Counted from the stretch's first letter, positions 1 to 8,885 are shown. The stretch is DNA of 47,564 nucleotides from Desulfamplus sp. (GCA_015232555.1 JADFZJ010000033.1:1-47564); one strand, 5' to 3'. The notes: generated by a model not told the origin, from the sequence alone. Numbers and translations are program-made.

Positions 1-367
1 CCTATTTTGTAATAAGAAACTGGAATCCAATCGCAGAAGTGGCATTAAATAAACGAAACAACGCCAAAATACAGGAATCGTGTGTAAAAAAGGCTGCTTG
101 ATACTTTGATATAACTGGTTTATGTATTATTGGTAATAAATAGAATGAAATTATTCTAGAAATAACCTGGAAAAAGGAGACGAAACAACATAACCTCTTT
201 TTCAGGTTCAAGCGACAACTTCCTTGACATTCACCGTTAATTTGTACATTGGCATTTTTTTAAAAAAATAATATAAGAACAGTAATTTATTTTTATTGCT
301 AAAGCCGTCAGCTTGTATTTTTGTTATTTACTGTTAAACTTTAAAGAGTCAAAAGGAGAAAAGTCTA
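1..367. other. non-coding leader stretch at window edge
   Basis: No gene is supported here. The only open frame (complement of 2-211) is a short hydrophobic, AT-rich frame without a recognisable family and is probably chance. A TTGACA hexamer lies at 224-229 and could belong to a promoter for the lipoprotein gene at 368, but no convincing -10 follows at 16-18 bp. The ribosome binding site AAAGGAG of that gene is near 353-359. Confidence 0.5.
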
Positions 368-991
368 ATGAAGTCAATGCGAAGCACTTCAATATTAAAA
401 ATAGTTATACTGCTTTTTTGCTGTATAGGAATAGCTGCCTGTGCCGACAAATCTCAAAGTGTAAAATTAGTCCCAGACATACCTGTTGTGGAGAGTAATC
501 AAGGAAAGGGCAAGATGATTACTGTAAAGGTCATTGATAGAAGACCTAATAACGTAATCGGATACAGAGCATCATCAACAATATCAAGCGGAGGTGAGAT
601 AACCTTAAGCCAGAGTCTTGAAAAATTAGTGCTATACGAATCGATCAAGGGGCTTATGAAAAAAGGGTTCAACCCTTTAGCTTCTAAATCTGATCAATCA
701 GCCGTATTAACAATAGATATTCAGGAGTTCAGGTATTACACATCAACAAGTCAATGGACAGGTGCTGTTCATACCAGAGCCACTCTTAAAGCTAACGTCA
801 ATTTGAGCAACTCTAATCTGACTAAAAGATTTTATGAAAATGTCTATACAGTAAATAATGAAAAGAGAAATATTGTAGTTTCAACTGCTGCTCAGAATCA
901 AAAACTCATTAATGAGATGCTCAATGATATTATGCAAAAACTTTTAGATGACAATCAACTAATTGAATTTATGGGAAACTGGGCAGAATAA
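368..991 (+). CDS. YajG-like lipoprotein
   Basis: A 207-residue predicted outer-envelope lipoprotein. The N-terminus has a basic start, a hydrophobic stretch and a lipobox ending in Ile-Ala-Ala-Cys near residue 25, so it should be processed by signal peptidase II and lipid-anchored. The rest resembles the YajG family, a DUF-type periplasmic lipoprotein of unknown function; the spacing of the hydrophobic beta-strand-like segments and the length fit. An AAAGGAG site precedes the ATG; a second in-frame ATG three codons later is possible. It stands alone, convergent with the response regulator that follows. The family call is from sequence resemblance; function is unknown. Confidence 0.7.
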   Translation: MKSMRSTSILKIVILLFCCIGIAACADKSQSVKLVPDIPVVESNQGKGKMITVKVIDRRPNNVIGYRASSTISSGGEITLSQSLEKLVLYESIKGLMKKGFNPLASKSDQSAVLTIDIQEFRYYTSTSQWTGAVHTRATLKANVNLSNSNLTKRFYENVYTVNNEKRNIVVSTAAQNQKLINEMLNDIMQKLLDDNQLIEFMGNWAE

Positions 992-1053
992 AGTAACGGT
1001 TTATCCAGCGGAGTGTAGGGTGTGGGTCATTCTTAATGTGAAACACACCTGTC

Positions 1054-1764
1054 TTATTTATCGGGTTTTTCCTCAATAGATTCTCCTCCAGAGTTATAAT
1101 CTATATTCATTAATAGTTCATCATTGATATCATCGCATACTTCAGGATAAAGTCTTTTCATACAATCAGGGCAGATACCATGGCTGAACTGTGCTTGAGT
1201 ATATTTGCTGATATACGATTCGACCTGCTGCCAGTATCCTGCATCATCTCTTATCTTCTTGCAGCCCGCACAGATTGGCACAATGCCTCTAAGTGTATTG
1301 ATATGATTGAGTGCATCTTGAAGCTCAGCCACTTTTGCCGACAAGGCTGACTGCATCTCCAAAAGCCTCTGTCCGACATCTACACGAGCCTTAAGCTCTC
1401 CCATATCAAACGGCTTGGTCAGGTAATCATCAGCACCCGCATCTAATCCTGCAATTATATCAGCCTTATCACCTTTAGTGGTCAACATTATGATGTATGG
1501 TCTTGTAGCGTATAGCTCGTGTTCATAAGCATCTCCATTTTTATTCATACACATGGCACGAATCCTGCATAACACCTCCAGTCCATCAAGTATCGGCATC
1601 ATCCAGTCTATAATGGCAAGTTTAGGTGCGTTAGCCTCCTGAAGTTTGTTCAAAGCATCGACTCCATTTACGGTTACAACCACCTCATGTCCTATTCTGT
1701 TCAAAACACTGGCAAGCAAGGTGCGAGATAATAGATCGTCTTCAGCAATAAGTATCTTCATCAA
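1054..1764 (-). CDS. response regulator with C-terminal CxxC/CxxC module
   Basis: A 236-residue two-domain protein. Residues 1-125 are a receiver domain with the acidic pair Glu8-Asp9-Asp10, phospho-acceptor Asp53 and Lys117 in TKP, so it should be phosphorylatable. An insertion of about 17 residues sits around 72-88. A short coiled segment (about 130-155) leads to a conserved C-terminal module with Cys165-x2-Cys168 and Cys198-x2-Cys201, which could bind zinc. This module is often seen behind receivers or PAS domains in deltaproteobacteria; its role is not established. There is no DNA-binding or enzymatic output domain. It is the last gene of the leftward block, 33 bp after the deaminase gene, and may share its transcript. 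The cognate kinase is not in the window. Confidence 0.8.
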   Translation of the reverse strand: MMKILIAEDDLLSRTLLASVLNRIGHEVVVTVNGVDALNKLQEANAPKLAIIDWMMPILDGLEVLCRIRAMCMNKNGDAYEHELYATRPYIIMLTTKGDKADIIAGLDAGADDYLTKPFDMGELKARVDVGQRLLEMQSALSAKVAELQDALNHINTLRGIVPICAGCKKIRDDAGYWQQVESYISKYTQAQFSHGICPDCMKRLYPEVCDDINDELLMNIDYNSGGESIEEKPDK

Positions 1765-1797
1765 TTGTTCCTTCTATATTTCTTTTTATATTCAATA

Positions 1798-3192
1798 TTA
1801 CATTATCAGATGCCCTGCAAATTCAGTAGCTTTAATAAGAATAGAATCAAGATCAAGTGTGGTTATCTTTCTCTCATTTAAAACTATCTTTCCATCAATA
1901 ATAACGTCTTTTACATCTGCACCTGTAGCTGAATAAACAAGATGAGATATTGGATTATACATTGGAACTAAATGCGGTTTATGAGTATCTAATATAATGA
2001 GATCAGCTTTTTTGCCTATCTCTATAGAGCCTGTTATATCTCCAAGTCCAATTGCCTTTGCACCCTCAATAGTTGCCATTCTAACCACTGATAATACATC
2101 TAAAACACCAACATCATAACGGTGGATTTTATGAAGTTTTGCAGCTAAATCCATCTCAGTAAAAAGATCAAGATTGTTATTACTTGCACTGCCGTCTGTT
2201 CCAAGTCCTGTTGGGATTCCGGCTCGGATGAAATCAAGAACAGGAGCAATGCCTGAGCCAAGTTTCATGTTACTTTCAGGATTATGAGATATTGAAGAAC
2301 CCCTCTGCCTTATAATTTCAATATCCTCATCTGTTACCCATACGGTATGAACAAGGAGAGTATTTTGATCTAAAATGCCACAATCATCAAGATATTTAAC
2401 TGCTGTTGTCTGATATTGCTGCCTCATCTGCTCCTGTTCAGCTTTTGTTTCAGCAACATGAATCTGAAATAGAACACCTATATCTCGGGCTGCCTGTTTT
2501 GCACTTATAAGAGTCTCTTTAGAACAGGTATAAGGAGAGTGGCAAAATATTGAAGATGTTATTTTTGGATATCTGTTTTTGAATCGGCGGGCATAGTTTG
2601 CGGCATTTTCAACATTTAGAGATGGCTCAACTACTCCAGGAGCAGGAAAATCAATAACACCTTGACCAAGTACTGCCCTCATCCCTGATTTTTTGACCGC
2701 TTCTGCTACCGACTCTTCATGAAAATAGCCATCGCAGCATGTAGTAGTACCAGAAAGAAGCATTTCAGCACAGGAGAGCAAAGTGCCACACTGTACAGTC
2801 TCAGGCTGTATATATTTTTCTTCAAGTTTGAAAATATAGTCATTGAGCCATGTAATAAGCGGAATATCGTCGGCAAAGCCGCGAAACAGGGACATAGGCA
2901 AATGAGTATGGGTATTGACAAGACCCGGCATCACAATACCGCTTTTTGCATCAATCACACAAGCTGCATTTAATCCAGCCATCTCAGCAGTAGAGCCGAT
3001 TTTAATGATTATATCGGATTTTATTAAAACTGCTCCATTATCAATGATACGATTTTGAGGATCAACAGTGATAATCCTGCCGTTTTTGATCAGAATATCT
3101 CCGTCAGAAACATTCAAATTAGATGTATCTCCGTCAAAAGCCGCGGTCTCATCATGGAAGTTTTTTTTGCTGCTTTGATCTGATTTATTCAT
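1798..3192 (-). CDS. mtaD: 5-methylthioadenosine/S-adenosylhomocysteine deaminase
   Basis: A 464-residue amidohydrolase-superfamily enzyme. It deaminates the adenine of methylthioadenosine and S-adenosylhomocysteine to the inosine forms, which feeds methionine salvage and removes product inhibitors of SAM enzymes. Metal ligands are seen in HTHLPM (His95, His97), further conserved His residues in the FCHSPYTCS and HVAET stretches, and the substrate-pocket motif GTDGSASNN. The first 30 residues are an extra polar extension relative to the family. The start is supported by AAGG 7 bp upstream. The gene lies 12 bp after the ACT-domain gene, so the two are probably co-transcribed. MtaD-type specificity rather than another deaminase (for example guanine deaminase) is inferred from overall similarity. 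Confidence 0.85.
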   Translation of the reverse strand: MNKSDQSSKKNFHDETAAFDGDTSNLNVSDGDILIKNGRIITVDPQNRIIDNGAVLIKSDIIIKIGSTAEMAGLNAACVIDAKSGIVMPGLVNTHTHLPMSLFRGFADDIPLITWLNDYIFKLEEKYIQPETVQCGTLLSCAEMLLSGTTTCCDGYFHEESVAEAVKKSGMRAVLGQGVIDFPAPGVVEPSLNVENAANYARRFKNRYPKITSSIFCHSPYTCSKETLISAKQAARDIGVLFQIHVAETKAEQEQMRQQYQTTAVKYLDDCGILDQNTLLVHTVWVTDEDIEIIRQRGSSISHNPESNMKLGSGIAPVLDFIRAGIPTGLGTDGSASNNNLDLFTEMDLAAKLHKIHRYDVGVLDVLSVVRMATIEGAKAIGLGDITGSIEIGKKADLIILDTHKPHLVPMYNPISHLVYSATGADVKDVIIDGKIVLNERKITTLDLDSILIKATEFAGHLIM

Positions 3193-3204
3193 AATATACC
3201 TTCA

Positions 3205-3732
3205 TTAATCTAAGGATATCTCAACATGCAGTTTTTTGCCGAGACCTTCAAGTTCTCTTTTAATAATATCTGTAGTAACTCCATCTGGAAAGATCAAATC
3301 AATCGTCATAAGATAAAGTTCAGTTCCACTCTCAGGAGATGGTTTTGTCTGTGATTTTAAGGTGACGATATTAATCCTGTGTTCAGCAAAAAGTTTGCTC
3401 ACCTTATAGACAATACCTGCTTGATCAACGCCTTCGACTGATACCGTATGCCGATTACCATTGAGCTTATAATCTTTATGGTGAAAATCTAATGGACGGA
3501 TAAAAACTGAAATCCCTTTCTCTTTTTCAAGTCTTCTGCAATCTCTGTAAAGATTCTCTTCAAGCATCTCTCCTTGTCCTGATAAAAGAAGAATCAGCGT
3601 AAATTCATCTGCTAAAAGTCCCATCTGCGAATCTTCAAGGTTGCATCCATTCTCATAAATGATTCTTGAAACATCTGCCACGATTCCTGGTCTGTCTTTG
3701 CCAAAAGCGGTCATTATAAATTTTTTTTCCAT
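3205..3732 (-). CDS. ACT-domain protein, GcvR-like
   Basis: A 175-residue protein built of two ACT domains (about residues 5-80 and 93-172), each starting with a small-ligand-type strand, with GKDRPGIVADVS in the first and GVDQAGIVYKVS in the second. This is the architecture of glycine cleavage system transcriptional repressor GcvR and its relatives, which bind an amino acid and act through protein-protein contacts, not DNA. AAGGAG lies 8 bp before the ATG. It sits between acnA (58 bp) and the deaminase (12 bp) in one leftward run. No gcv genes are in the window, so the target is unknown. Confidence 0.8.
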   Translation of the reverse strand: MEKKFIMTAFGKDRPGIVADVSRIIYENGCNLEDSQMGLLADEFTLILLLSGQGEMLEENLYRDCRRLEKEKGISVFIRPLDFHHKDYKLNGNRHTVSVEGVDQAGIVYKVSKLFAEHRINIVTLKSQTKPSPESGTELYLMTIDLIFPDGVTTDIIKRELEGLGKKLHVEISLD

Positions 3733-3790
3733 GCTCTCTTCTCCTTAAAAAGTGTGACAATTTGCTTAACATAAAGTATATTAAGATATT

Positions 3791-6607
3791 TCAAGCAATA
3801 ATCTGCCTGAGCACATAGGGAAGAATCCCGCCATTTCTGTAATAGGCCAAATCAATGTGGTTATCTAAACGTGAAATCACACCAAATTCTATTGATGTAG
3901 AAATACCAATATTCGTTGATGTTGCACCACTGCTCCTGCCTGAAGCTCGATAAGCATTATCCTTCACTGCTGTTACCTTTAAAGTGCAGCCAGGTTCCAT
4001 ATCTGCAATGCCTTTAATGGTAAACGTCTCCCTACCCGTCAATCCTAAGGATTCATAGCTTTGATTATTGGCAAAGATTAAGGGTAATACTCCCATTCCC
4101 ACAAGATTGCTTCTGTGAATTCTTTCAAAAGATTGTGCAATAACTGCCCTGATACCTAAAAGATTTGTGCCTTTAGCTGCCCAATCTCTTGAAGAGCCTG
4201 TACCATACTCTTTTCCGCCAAGAACAATAAGAGGGGTTGATTCTTTTGCATAAGCCATTGCAGCATCAAACACTGAAGTGATAGTATTTTCAGGTATTTT
4301 GAGTGTAAAACTTCCCTGTTTGTCTGCAAGTTTATTCTTTATGCGGATATTCCCAAATGTTCCTCTCATCATAACCTCATGGTTTCCGCGTCTTGAACCA
4401 TAAGAGTTGAAATCCTCACGCTTTACTCCATGAGATTCCAAATATTTACCAGCAGGATAATCTTTTGGAATTGTACCAGCGGGAGAAATGTGATCTGTGG
4501 TGATTGAATCTCCAAGTATCAGCAGAGGTCTTGCATTTTCAATAGCACCTGGTAAAGATGGCTCGCGTTTAAACCCCTCAAAAAACGGTGGTCTTCTGAT
4601 ATAAAGAGAGTCCTTGTCCCACAAAAAAGTTTTACTTTCAGGAACATCAAGCTCCTGCCACAGTTTATCGCCTTTAAATATAGTGCCGTACTGCTCTGCA
4701 AAATACTCATTTTTAACATGTTTTGAGACAAGACTTGCAATCTCGCTGTCAGACGGCCAGATATCTTTCAGAAATATTGGTTTTGAGGAGCAGTTAGAGG
4801 AAGATGAAGAATTTGAGCTATCATTTTTTCTTGAGTAGCCAATCGGTTCTGTATCAAAATCAATATCAACCCTGCCAGCCAAAGCGTAAATAACCACAAG
4901 AATCGGGGACATCAGATAGTTTGCCTTGGTACTCTGATGAACTCTTGCCTCAAAGTTTCTGTTACCTGAAAGAACAGATGCCACTTTAAGGTCATTGGCT
5001 TTAATTGCATCTTCAACACCAGGGCAAAGAGGTCCACTGTTGCCAATACAAGTCATGCAGCCAAAACCTGCTATATGAAATCCTAACTGCTCAAGATAAG
5101 GCATAACTCCAGCAGCTTTTAGATAATCTTCTACCACCTTTGAGCCAGGTGAGAGAGATGTCTTTACAAACGCTGGAACCTCAAGCCCAAGTTCCACAGC
5201 TTTTTTTGCAGCAAGTCCAGCTCCAATCATAACACTTGGATTTGATGTGTTGGTGCAGGAGGTGATTGCTGCAATTACCACGCTGCCGTTTGTAATAGAT
5301 ACCTCTTTTGTGGTTACACTCTGTTTATCTTTGTCCATAGAAGCATCAACGCCAATTTTGTCAATAGAAGCATTAACGCCAATATTAATGTTAAGTTTAA
5401 CATTTGGATTTGCACCTGATTTAAACTCTTTTACAAAAGAATCCTTAACATCTGTAAGGTAAATTCTGTCCTGAGGTCTATATGGTCCCGCCACTGATGG
5501 TCTAATCTGAGAGAGATCAATTTCCACTGTTCTTGTAAATTCAATACTCTCATCTCCTGTGCAAAAGAGAGAACACTCTTTGCAGTAGGTTTCAACCCGT
5601 TGAGTCAGATGCTCTCTTCCTGTCATGGCAAGATAGTTGATTGTGTTCTGATCAACAGGAAAAAACCCCATGGTTGCACCATATTCAGGCGACATGTTGG
5701 CAATTGTGGCTCTGTCTGTCAAAGAGAGAGCTTTCATGCCAGAACCTGTAAACTCAACAAATTTCTCAACAACTTTCTCTTTTCTCAAGATATGAGTTAT
5801 GTGCAAAACAATATCTGTTGCCGTTACACAATCTGATGGTTTTCCTGTCAAACGAACACCAATAACATCAGGAAGCGTCATAAAATATGGCTGTCCTAAC
5901 ATTACTGCCTCTGCCTCAATTCCGCCCACACCCCAGCCAAGAACTCCAAGTCCATTAACCATAGTTGTGTGAGAGTCTGTACCGACAAGGGTATCTGGAA
6001 AGGCAATTTTTGCACCATCATCAGATTTACTTGTCACAACCTGAGCAAGATACTCAAGATTGACTTGATGGCAGATTCCAGAACCCGGGGGAACTACCCT
6101 GAAATTATCAAAACTCTTCTGTGCCCATTTAAGAAGGTTGTAACGCTCTATATTTCTTTTGTATTCCAAATCAACATTAAGAGTTGCGGCATTGGCTGTT
6201 CCATGAAAATCAACCTGAACTGAATGATCAATCACAAGATCAACAGGTACAAGAGGGTTTATCTTGTCAGGGTCAGCACCACTTTCTAAAACAGCATCTC
6301 TCATGGCTGCTAAATCAACCACTGCTGGAACTCCTGTAAAATCCTGCATCAGAACCCGTGCAGGGTGGAATGGAATCATAACTGGTTCGTCAGGTGAGTG
6401 CCTTCCCCAGTTAAGGACATTCACCACATCCTGCTCTCTGACCACATCTCCATCTAAATTTCGGAGTAGGTTCTCAAGCAGTATCCTGATGGAAAATGGT
6501 AATCTTTGAATATCTGCAATTCCCTTTTGCTCAAGCATTGAAATATTGCAGATTGTATATGTTTCACTATTAACATTCAGTATTTTTTTCGATTCAGGCA
6601 GGCTCAT
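3791..6607 (-). CDS. acnA: aconitate hydratase, AcnA type
   Basis: A 938-residue monomeric aconitase of the AcnA/IRP1 family, which interconverts citrate and isocitrate in the TCA cycle using a [4Fe-4S] cluster. Cluster cysteines are visible in SCTNTSNPS and GCMTCIGNSG, and the C-terminal swivel domain carries the GSSRDWAAKG motif. It is longer than the usual 890 or so residues because of two low-complexity insertions: an Ile-Gly-Val-Asp-Ala repeat near residue 410-430 and a Ser-rich stretch near 590-600. Both fall at surface linkers, so the enzyme is probably active. An AAAGGAG site precedes the ATG. It starts a leftward series continuing into the ACT and deaminase genes. Confidence 0.95.
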   Translation of the reverse strand: MSLPESKKILNVNSETYTICNISMLEQKGIADIQRLPFSIRILLENLLRNLDGDVVREQDVVNVLNWGRHSPDEPVMIPFHPARVLMQDFTGVPAVVDLAAMRDAVLESGADPDKINPLVPVDLVIDHSVQVDFHGTANAATLNVDLEYKRNIERYNLLKWAQKSFDNFRVVPPGSGICHQVNLEYLAQVVTSKSDDGAKIAFPDTLVGTDSHTTMVNGLGVLGWGVGGIEAEAVMLGQPYFMTLPDVIGVRLTGKPSDCVTATDIVLHITHILRKEKVVEKFVEFTGSGMKALSLTDRATIANMSPEYGATMGFFPVDQNTINYLAMTGREHLTQRVETYCKECSLFCTGDESIEFTRTVEIDLSQIRPSVAGPYRPQDRIYLTDVKDSFVKEFKSGANPNVKLNINIGVNASIDKIGVDASMDKDKQSVTTKEVSITNGSVVIAAITSCTNTSNPSVMIGAGLAAKKAVELGLEVPAFVKTSLSPGSKVVEDYLKAAGVMPYLEQLGFHIAGFGCMTCIGNSGPLCPGVEDAIKANDLKVASVLSGNRNFEARVHQSTKANYLMSPILVVIYALAGRVDIDFDTEPIGYSRKNDSSNSSSSSNCSSKPIFLKDIWPSDSEIASLVSKHVKNEYFAEQYGTIFKGDKLWQELDVPESKTFLWDKDSLYIRRPPFFEGFKREPSLPGAIENARPLLILGDSITTDHISPAGTIPKDYPAGKYLESHGVKREDFNSYGSRRGNHEVMMRGTFGNIRIKNKLADKQGSFTLKIPENTITSVFDAAMAYAKESTPLIVLGGKEYGTGSSRDWAAKGTNLLGIRAVIAQSFERIHRSNLVGMGVLPLIFANNQSYESLGLTGRETFTIKGIADMEPGCTLKVTAVKDNAYRASGRSSGATSTNIGISTSIEFGVISRLDNHIDLAYYRNGGILPYVLRQIIA
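5337..5390. repeat. 27 bp in-frame tandem duplication in acnA
   Basis: Two adjacent imperfect 27 bp units (5337-5363 and 5364-5390), both starting ATAGAAGCAT and containing AACGCCAAT. In the protein they give two nine-residue units of the form IGV-(N/D)-AS-(I/M)-DK. The position falls in a linker absent from typical aconitases. Confidence 0.85.
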
Positions 6608-6654
6608 TATAATCCGCTCCTTTGGGATTTATTCAATTTAGGGCTTAAGATACA

Positions 6655-6693
6655 GAAGTCCCCTCTCCATCGTTATTAAGAAAAGGGGACTTC
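6655..6693. repeat. 10 bp inverted repeat between ndk and acnA
   Basis: GAAGTCCCCT at 6655-6664 is matched by its perfect reverse complement at 6684-6693, with a 19 nt loop. No T-run follows on the leftward strand, so a classical intrinsic terminator is unlikely; it may be an attenuating or mRNA-stabilising hairpin in the ndk-acnA spacer. Confidence 0.6.
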
Positions 6694-6782
6694 AGGATGT
6701 GTTAAGATTTGACGGAATTTTAAACATTGTCAAATCTATTAAATAGATAACAATAGTATTGAAAAGGACTGTTGTTTATGAA

Positions 6783-7199
6783 TCAGCCTACTATCTCCAT
6801 GGTGCTGAAAAAATAGGCAATTTCAAAAGCTGCGGTCTCTGGTGCATCAGAGCCATGCACCACATTTTTTTCAATATCAGTTGCATAATCTCTTCTTATT
6901 GTTCCCTCTTCAGCATTCTTGAAGTTGGTGGCTCCCATAAGTTTTCTGTTTTTTGCAATGACATCATCACCCTCAAGAACCATAGCCACAATTGGTCCTG
7001 ATGTCATAAAGTCTGTCAGGCTTTTGAAAAAAGGTCTCTCTTTATGGACAGCGTAAAAACCTTCTGCCTGCTTCTGGCTCAGATGAAGCTTTTTCATTGC
7101 AACAACTTTAATGCCTGCCGTTTCAAAACGTTTGATAATTTCACCAATTATATTTTTGGCAACACCGTCGGGTTTAATCAGAGATAATGTTCTTTCCAT
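6783..7199 (-). CDS. ndk: nucleoside diphosphate kinase
   Basis: A 138-residue enzyme of full family length. It transfers the gamma phosphate of ATP to nucleoside diphosphates through a phosphohistidine. The active-site motif NVVHGSDA is intact with His115 as the acceptor, and the N-terminal [12 protein letters not shown] strand is canonical. It is transcribed leftwards, 175 bp ahead of acnA, with a hairpin in between. Confidence 0.95.
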   Translation of the reverse strand: MERTLSLIKPDGVAKNIIGEIIKRFETAGIKVVAMKKLHLSQKQAEGFYAVHKERPFFKSLTDFMTSGPIVAMVLEGDDVIAKNRKLMGATNFKNAEEGTIRRDYATDIEKNVVHGSDAPETAAFEIAYFFSTMEIVG

Positions 7200-7386
7200 T
7201 TATTAATATCCTTATTATTAATATTGAATATGTTAATTAAAACTACAAGGTAACTGTTTAATACAAAAAAATATTGTTGTTGTTATCACATAAAAGCGTT
7301 TCAAGTCAACATTTCCATCATTATCATAAAAGCAACTTTCAAAGATAATAAGGCAACTTAACAGTTATTATCCTCCTATGACATGC

Positions 7387-7415
7387 TTGACAATATGGTG
7401 CAGTGTGGTTAAGAT
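7387..7415 (+). promoter_or_regulatory. sigma-70-like promoter for the HesB-like selenoprotein gene
   Basis: A perfect TTGACA at 7387-7392 is followed after exactly 17 bp by TAAGAT (7410-7415, 4 of 6 to consensus). It points at the selenoprotein gene, whose ATG lies about 70 bp further on. The divergent spacer to ndk (7200-7487) holds no other gene. Confidence 0.6.
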
Positions 7416-7487
7416 ATTCGGAAATAAGCACAAGCGATTTGACAAACAAGTGCTGGATAAAATATAAATATTTAAGGAGAACCTACT

Positions 7488-7805
7488 ATGATTGACATGA
7501 CAAATGCTGCAACAACGCAGATTGAGGAATATTTTAGAGGAAAGGAGATTTCCCCTATTAGAATTTTTCTAAACTCAGGCGGGTGAGGTGGTCCATCCCT
7601 TGCTATGGCTCTGGATGAGCCTAAAAACAGTGACGATGTTTATGATGTAAAAGGTTTTAAGTTTGTTGTTGACAAAGAGTTTATGAAACAGGCTAAATTG
7701 ATTAAAATTGACTTTACAGGCATGGGATTCAAATTGGACTCTAAGATTGATTTTGGAGACTCTTCATGCTCAAGTTGTGGAACCAGCGGAAACTGTTGTT
7801 CCTGA
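7488..7805 (+). CDS. HesB/IscA-like selenoprotein (UGA read as Sec)
   Basis: Reading from ATG 7488 (AAGGAG 9 bp upstream) gives 105 residues if the in-frame TGA at 7584-7586 (codon 33) is decoded as selenocysteine. The peptide around it is Asn-Ser-Gly-Gly-Sec-Gly-Gly-Pro, where Cys-containing relatives have GGCGGP, and the same frame continues to a Cys-rich tail (CSSCGTSGNCC) that ends at TGA 7803. HesB/IscA proteins carry or assemble Fe-S clusters; the HesB-like selenoprotein family is known in deltaproteobacteria, with unproven function. A tRNA-Sec is encoded at 46209, and a plausible SECIS hairpin sits right after the UGA. An automatic gene call would start at 7605 and lose the active residue. 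It is monocistronic, with its own promoter and terminator. Confidence 0.9.
7590..7621 (+). promoter_or_regulatory. putative bacterial SECIS element
   Basis: Starting 3 nt after the UGA, GGUCCAUCC (7590-7598) can pair with GGAUGAGCC (7613-7621): eight pairs, one of them G-U, with one C-A mismatch. The loop is 14 nt (7599-7612) and contains a further small GC/GC pairing. Distance and size fit bacterial SECIS hairpins bound by SelB. Pairing was done by eye. Confidence 0.6.
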
Positions 7806-7859
7806 TCTTTTTGATATTATAGTCAGACAACTTTAAGTCTGATATGATAGAAGTTTTTA

Positions 7860-7889
7860 AAGGGTATTTCTATGGAGATACCCTTTTTT
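7860..7889 (+). terminator. intrinsic terminator after the selenoprotein gene
   Basis: AAGGGTATTTC pairs with GAGATACCCTT (one G-U pair) around a TATG loop and runs into six T residues at 7884-7889. A smaller hairpin TCAGAC/GTCTGA lies just upstream at 7823-7842. Confidence 0.9.
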
Positions 7890-8028
7890 ATTTAATCAGT
7901 TGACACTTTTCGAAGCAGTAATTAATACAGCGGGACCAGTCAACCCGAAAAAGCATTACTGCCTACCACTGCTTAACAGAATCAATTTAGAAGAGGTTTT
8001 ATAGCGTTTTTCAATTGATTGGATGATG

Positions 8029-8083
8029 AATAGAGTTGTTCCTAATTAATTATTATTATAAATTATTTAGGAACAACTCTATT
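8029..8083. repeat. 17 bp perfect inverted repeat downstream of pilD
   Basis: AATAGAGTTGTTCCTAA (8029-8045) and its exact reverse complement (8067-8083) flank an AT-rich 21 nt loop. The right arm overlaps the stop codon of the prepilin peptidase gene. There is no T-run on the leftward strand; it could still act as a terminator or a 3' stabiliser, or be a relic of a small repeat element. Confidence 0.75.
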
Positions 8084-8885
8084 ATATAAAATTGAAATAC
8101 AAAGATATAAGAAATTCTCCATGAAAGATATAAATCAATGCACCGCCAGCAAGGTATGGACCAAATGGAATCCTCAATTTTGAGTCAGCTTTTTGTGTAG
8201 CAAGCATTATGATAACACCTGCAACTGTTCCTAAAAGAGAAGATACAAATATTGTAAAGACAACCCCTTTCCAGCCAGTAGCAGCACCGATCATGGCAAG
8301 AAGTTTTATATCTCCCCCTCCCATTCCCTCATCTTTCCTGATGAGATAGTAGACAACAGCAACAAGATATAGACTTCCACCGCCCATAAGGATTCCAAGC
8401 ATGGTATCTATTATAGTAATTTGAGGCACAATAAGTGGTGCTAAGGCAAAAATAAAAATACCGCTAATTGATAAAATATCTGGTATGATTTGAAGGTCAA
8501 TGTCAATAACTGATATGACAATCAATACGGAAATAAATGCAAACCAGAAAATAGATTCAATGGTTAGTCCGAATTTAATAAATGTTGCTACAGCAAATAT
8601 TGCAGTAATAAACTCAACTAGCGGATACCTGACAGATATAGATGTATGACAGTTTTTGCATTTTCCAAAGAGTATGATAAAGCTGATAATAGGAATGTTT
8701 AGGTAAAATGGGATTGATGATTTACATACGGGGCAGAAGGAACCTGGAAAAACAATGGACTCCCCCTTTGGTATCCTGTAAATACAGACATTAAGAAAGC
8801 TGCCAATGGATGCTCCAAACACGAATACAGCGGCTATTATCGTTATATATGTCATGGCGTTAAATTGGCTCAGAGAGTTTAACAT
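8082..8885 (-). CDS. pilD: prepilin peptidase / N-methyltransferase
   Basis: A 267-residue polytopic inner-membrane aspartic protease that cleaves type IV prepilins and type II secretion pseudopilins and methylates the new N-terminus. Two zinc-binding CxxC pairs are seen in the cytoplasmic loop (CPVC near residue 46 and CKNC near 74), and the catalytic aspartates lie in DIDLQIIPD and GGGDIKL. The remaining sequence is hydrophobic helices. It is a single gene here; a likely client system is represented by the GspF-type gene at 16.5 kb. Confidence 0.95.
   Translation of the reverse strand: MLNSLSQFNAMTYITIIAAVFVFGASIGSFLNVCIYRIPKGESIVFPGSFCPVCKSSIPFYLNIPIISFIILFGKCKNCHTSISVRYPLVEFITAIFAVATFIKFGLTIESIFWFAFISVLIVISVIDIDLQIIPDILSISGIFIFALAPLIVPQITIIDTMLGILMGGGSLYLVAVVYYLIRKDEGMGGGDIKLLAMIGAATGWKGVVFTIFVSSLLGTVAGVIIMLATQKADSKLRIPFGPYLAGGALIYIFHGEFLISLYFNFI

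Noticed and set aside
2-211. Leftward 69-residue open frame at the window start
   Set aside because: AT-rich hydrophobic composition, no convincing ribosome binding site, no recognisable family; most likely a chance frame.
1798-3192. Functional link of the MTA deaminase to the SpeD-like operon
   Set aside because: MTA comes from polyamine synthesis with decarboxylated AdoMet, but the genes are 28 kb apart and the SpeD-like protein probably does not use AdoMet.
6655-6693. Intrinsic terminator of ndk
   Set aside because: The stem is good but no T-run follows on the leftward strand, so I list it only as an inverted repeat.
7488-7805. Broken HesB gene (nonsense mutation at codon 33)
   Set aside because: The frame continues with intact conserved sequence after the UGA, the site matches known HesB-like selenoproteins, and tRNA-Sec is present; recoding is the better reading.
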